From assembly GCA_015486785.1 (NCBI GenBank), contig WFQZ01000240.1, forward strand, positions 1 to 7,836: a DNA stretch of 7,836 bases. The letters are read 5' to 3'. Both the position numbers and the translations under genes were made by a program. A model generated the notes under the pieces. That model saw only the letters and a list, made by a program, of their open reading frames with translations, made no database searches and was not told the origin of the DNA. The stretch is from Thermoflexales bacterium (GTDB lineage Bacteria; Chloroflexota; Anaerolineae; B4-G1; SLSP01). Below, piece after piece: positions 5,601 through 7,836 of this stretch. Every line of letters starts with the position of its first letter. The stretch's first letter is position 1.

Positions 5601-6239
5601 TCAGCGGCACAGATGTTGCAGGATCGGCGCGGCGGACAGCAGATCGGGCACGGCGAAGTCCACATGCTCGCCCGGCGGCTTCTCCGCGCCAATCCACACG
5701 GTGCGCATCCCCAGCCGGTGCGCCGGAGCCAGGTTGCGGGCTTGATCCTCAACCATGACACATTCATCCGCCGTGGTGTTGAGGTAGGCCAGCGTCTGAT
5801 GATAGGCCGCCGGGAGCGGCTTCCCTTGGTAATGCACGACCCGCACATCAATGATCGCCTCAAAGTGCTCGCGGACGCCCAGGCTGGCGAGGACTCGTTC
5901 GCCCCATTCGCGGATGGCGTTGGTGAAGACCACCTTGCGGGCCGGCAGGCTGCGCAGCATCGCCGCCAAGGCCGGGTTGGGGGGCAAATAGCGGCGCACG
6001 TCCACCCGATGCACGGCTTGCAGATAGTCCTCTATATCCACGCCCGGATGATGCCGCAGCAATCCGGCCATCGTCGTGCCGTAGGTTTGAAAATACTCGT
6101 GGTTGAGCTTGCGGGCCTCTTCCGCCGAAAGGGACAGGGCACGCATCAGCCAGCGGTTGATGTTGGCCCGCACCTCGTCAAACATGCTGTCGGCATCCGC
6201 GTACAAAGTGCCGTCCAGATCAAACAGGATGTATTTCAT
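5601..6239 (-). CDS. HAD-superfamily hydrolase, pyrimidine 5'-nucleotidase type
   Basis: A 212-residue cytosolic phosphatase of normal length. All HAD motifs are present: FDLDGTLY (6-13) with nucleophile Asp7 and acid/base Asp9, VVFTNA (103-108) with Thr106, Lys140 in QGKPLP, and VMVEDQARNL (161-170) with Glu164/Asp165. The cap is inserted between motifs I and II (residues about 15-85). The DLDGTLY start, the FTNA motif and the short helical cap fit the SDT1/PHM8-like pyrimidine nucleotidase subgroup, but HAD substrate assignment from sequence is unreliable. GGAGGAG (6245-6251) lies 5 nt before the ATG, and the upstream glycoside hydrolase stops 14 nt away, so the two are probably co-transcribed. 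No functional link between them is obvious. Confidence 0.85.
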   Translation of the reverse strand: MKYILFDLDGTLYADADSMFDEVRANINRWLMRALSLSAEEARKLNHEYFQTYGTTMAGLLRHHPGVDIEDYLQAVHRVDVRRYLPPNPALAAMLRSLPARKVVFTNAIREWGERVLASLGVREHFEAIIDVRVVHYQGKPLPAAYHQTLAYLNTTADECVMVEDQARNLAPAHRLGMRTVWIGAEKPPGEHVDFAVPDLLSAAPILQHLCR

Positions 6240-6253
6240 AATCGCTCCTCCGA

Positions 6254-7836
6254 TTAAGGTTGAATGAGCCAGATGGCAGCGCGTTGCAGCGCGGGACGGA
6301 AGTCATCCGGCGAGATCAAGCGCACCTCTGCCGCCGTCTCCGTGGCCGTCAGCGGAGCCAGTGGGATCCATACGGTCTGCGTTCTGCCGGGCGGAAGGGT
6401 GCAGTCGGTTGCCCCAAGCTGACGGTTGCCGCTCCACACTTCAAGGGCGGCGGCGCGCGGCTCTGAAAATGGATTTCCCAGCACCACCCGCACGCCCTCT
6501 TGGCGCGGGCGGAGCACTTGCAGCGTGGTTGACGGTCGCCAGTCCCCCAAGCGTCCGGGCGATCCGCCTGCGCCGAGCAACACGTAGCGAGGCGCGGCAT
6601 CCAGGCGCAGCGGCAATCCCTGGGGCGGGAGCGGCGTATGCGTCACCTGGCCGCCCATCGTCACCACCGTGACCGAGTCGGTGGGCAGCGGCAGCGTGAT
6701 CACGTGCGTGGTGCTCACCGTCCAAGCGGCCAGCGCGAGTTGCTCGCGCCGCTGGAAGAGCAGCACATACTCATCGTCCCGCCGCCGGGGGATGCGCCGC
6801 ATAAACCGATAGCCGCGCAGCGTGCGGCTCAACGTCTGGGCCGCGCGGTAGGCCGGTTTGGGCGTGAGATCGTAGCGCACCACGCCGAAATTCTCCTCCA
6901 ACGCCGCCGGATCGGTGCCGTTGTTGCGCCAATCGTACCAGATGCTCAGGGGAAAGTCATAGCTCAGGCCGATGAGCCAGTAGCGACTCAGATAGGCCGC
7001 CTGCGTCCGCTCGGCGATCCCGCCGCTGAGCGTGGAGTAACCGCTCTCGCTGGCGATGATCGGCACGTCCCACGCCGGATTGAGCTGCGCCAGGAGTCGG
7101 CGCAACTCGCGGTAGTGGGGCAAAGCATCCTCCGGCAGAGCCTGGCCGTAGGGGTGAACCGACACGGCGTTGAGATGGCGCAGCGTGCCCACATCGCCCA
7201 GCGTGCGCCAGAAATCCCACGGAAACCCGACCACCGCCGGCGCGATCACGATGGCGGACGGGTCGACGCGGTACATTGCCCGCGCCGTGGTGAGCGCAAG
7301 CTGCCCGTAGTCGGTGGCGTTGGGCGTGGGGAACCAGAATTGCGCCAAGTTCGGCTCGTTCCAGATTTCCCACACGATAGGCTGCCCGCGATAGTGCGCC
7401 GCAGAGACGGCGGCGAACCGCGCAAAGGCGGCGCGTCCCTCCGCCGTGTGTGGGGAAACGCCGCCATCATAGAGCGCGTTCCCGTAATCAAGGATGAAGA
7501 GCGGGCGCAAATTGTGAGCTTGCAAATGGGACAACAAGGCATCGTAGCGCGAAAAGTCATAGCGTCCGCGTTCGTGCTCTACCTCGCCCCAGAAGAAATC
7601 CTTGCGCACCCAACGCACGCCCAGGGCTTGCAGGCGCGACATTTCCCCCGGCGCAGGCTGCGTGAAGTGGATGTTGACGCCCCACGTCTCCGGAATCACC
7701 GGCGCGGGAAGCTGCCACACCGCCGGGGCAAGCGTCGGTGTGGCGGAGGGGGCGAGCGTCTCGGTGGGGGTGATCGTGGGGGTCAGCAGCCACAACTCCA
7801 CCGGCGGGACGGTTGCCGTGGGGGACGGCGTCACCG
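6254..7836 (-). CDS. Secreted clan-A glycoside hydrolase with Thr/Pro linker (5'-truncated)
   Basis: At least 527 residues are visible; the frame is open at the right edge, so the true start, and probably a signal peptide or lipobox, lie outside. Numbering from the GTG codon at 7834: a Thr/Pro-rich linker (about 3-37), then a TIM barrel starting WGVNIHFTQP (51-60). VWEIWNEPN (154-162) carries the likely acid/base Glu160 and IIASESGYS (259-267) the likely nucleophile Glu263. SVHPYG (225-230) and IWYDWRNNG (298-306) are further active-site strands. This pattern fits GH39/GH5-type retaining enzymes of clan GH-A. Residues about 345-425 look like the beta-sandwich often following such barrels, and the last 100 residues form another beta-rich domain. 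The substrate (xyloside, mannoside or glucan) cannot be decided. The gene is the most G+C-rich in the window and leads into the phosphatase gene. Confidence 0.8.
   Translation of the reverse strand, partial: VTPSPTATVPPVELWLLTPTITPTETLAPSATPTLAPAVWQLPAPVIPETWGVNIHFTQPAPGEMSRLQALGVRWVRKDFFWGEVEHERGRYDFSRYDALLSHLQAHNLRPLFILDYGNALYDGGVSPHTAEGRAAFARFAAVSAAHYRGQPIVWEIWNEPNLAQFWFPTPNATDYGQLALTTARAMYRVDPSAIVIAPAVVGFPWDFWRTLGDVGTLRHLNAVSVHPYGQALPEDALPHYRELRRLLAQLNPAWDVPIIASESGYSTLSGGIAERTQAAYLSRYWLIGLSYDFPLSIWYDWRNNGTDPAALEENFGVVRYDLTPKPAYRAAQTLSRTLRGYRFMRRIPRRRDDEYVLLFQRREQLALAAWTVSTTHVITLPLPTDSVTVVTMGGQVTHTPLPPQGLPLRLDAAPRYVLLGAGGSPGRLGDWRPSTTLQVLRPRQEGVRVVLGNPFSEPRAAALEVWSGNRQLGATDCTLPPGRTQTVWIPLAPLTATETAAEVRLISPDDFRPALQRAAIWLIQP

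Noticed and set aside
5472..6257. Long plus-strand open frame of 261 codons opposite the phosphatase gene
   Set aside because: It is antisense to a gene with all four HAD motifs, has His/Gly/Gln-rich composition typical of reverse-strand frames in G+C-rich DNA, and shows no recognisable domain.

Overview
The window is a bacterial chromosomal segment in which every convincing gene lies on the minus strand, so gene order is read from right to left. The likely source is an environmental bacterium, perhaps a Chloroflexota (Anaerolineae-like) lineage. This is inference from three things: a Thr/Pro linker of the 'TPT' type in a probably secreted glycoside hydrolase, fairly high but uneven G+C, and intergenic CACCGCCAAGGCGC-type repeats. 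No rRNA, tRNA, CRISPR array or transposase is visible.

Right part (5601-7836): a 5'-truncated clan-A type glycoside hydrolase with a Thr/Pro linker is followed after 13 nt by a HAD-family phosphatase of the pyrimidine 5'-nucleotidase type. This part is G+C-rich and looks like ordinary genome.

Middle part (2341-5564): after a candidate promoter there is a compact three-gene set. It holds a class I SAM-dependent methyltransferase resembling the 3-hydroxypalmitate methyl ester (PhcB/EF) family, a second long SAM-dependent methyltransferase, and an all-helical protein with DDxxD and KDxxD motifs of class I isoprenoid synthases. The last two genes overlap by 17 nt. A 10-bp stem hairpin lies between the two methyltransferase genes. 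I read the set as a candidate operon for a methylated lipid or terpenoid product. The product is unknown.

Left part (1-2340): an intergenic cassette of three tandem hairpins and short repeats precedes an AAA/ABC-type ATPase gene and a TOPRIM-like nuclease gene 12 nt downstream. This resembles the two-gene ATPase plus TOPRIM anti-phage logic of split OLD/RloAB/PARIS/AbiL-like systems, but I cannot assign it to a named one. The upstream region and first codons of the ATPase gene are repeated at the left edge, right after the TOPRIM gene. A second copy of the ATPase gene therefore begins there and runs off the window, which implies a tandem duplication of the module. The second copy has a GTG start instead of ATG and about 10% divergence over the visible part.

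The two items most worth following are the duplicated ATPase-TOPRIM module and the methyltransferase-methyltransferase-isoprenoid synthase operon.
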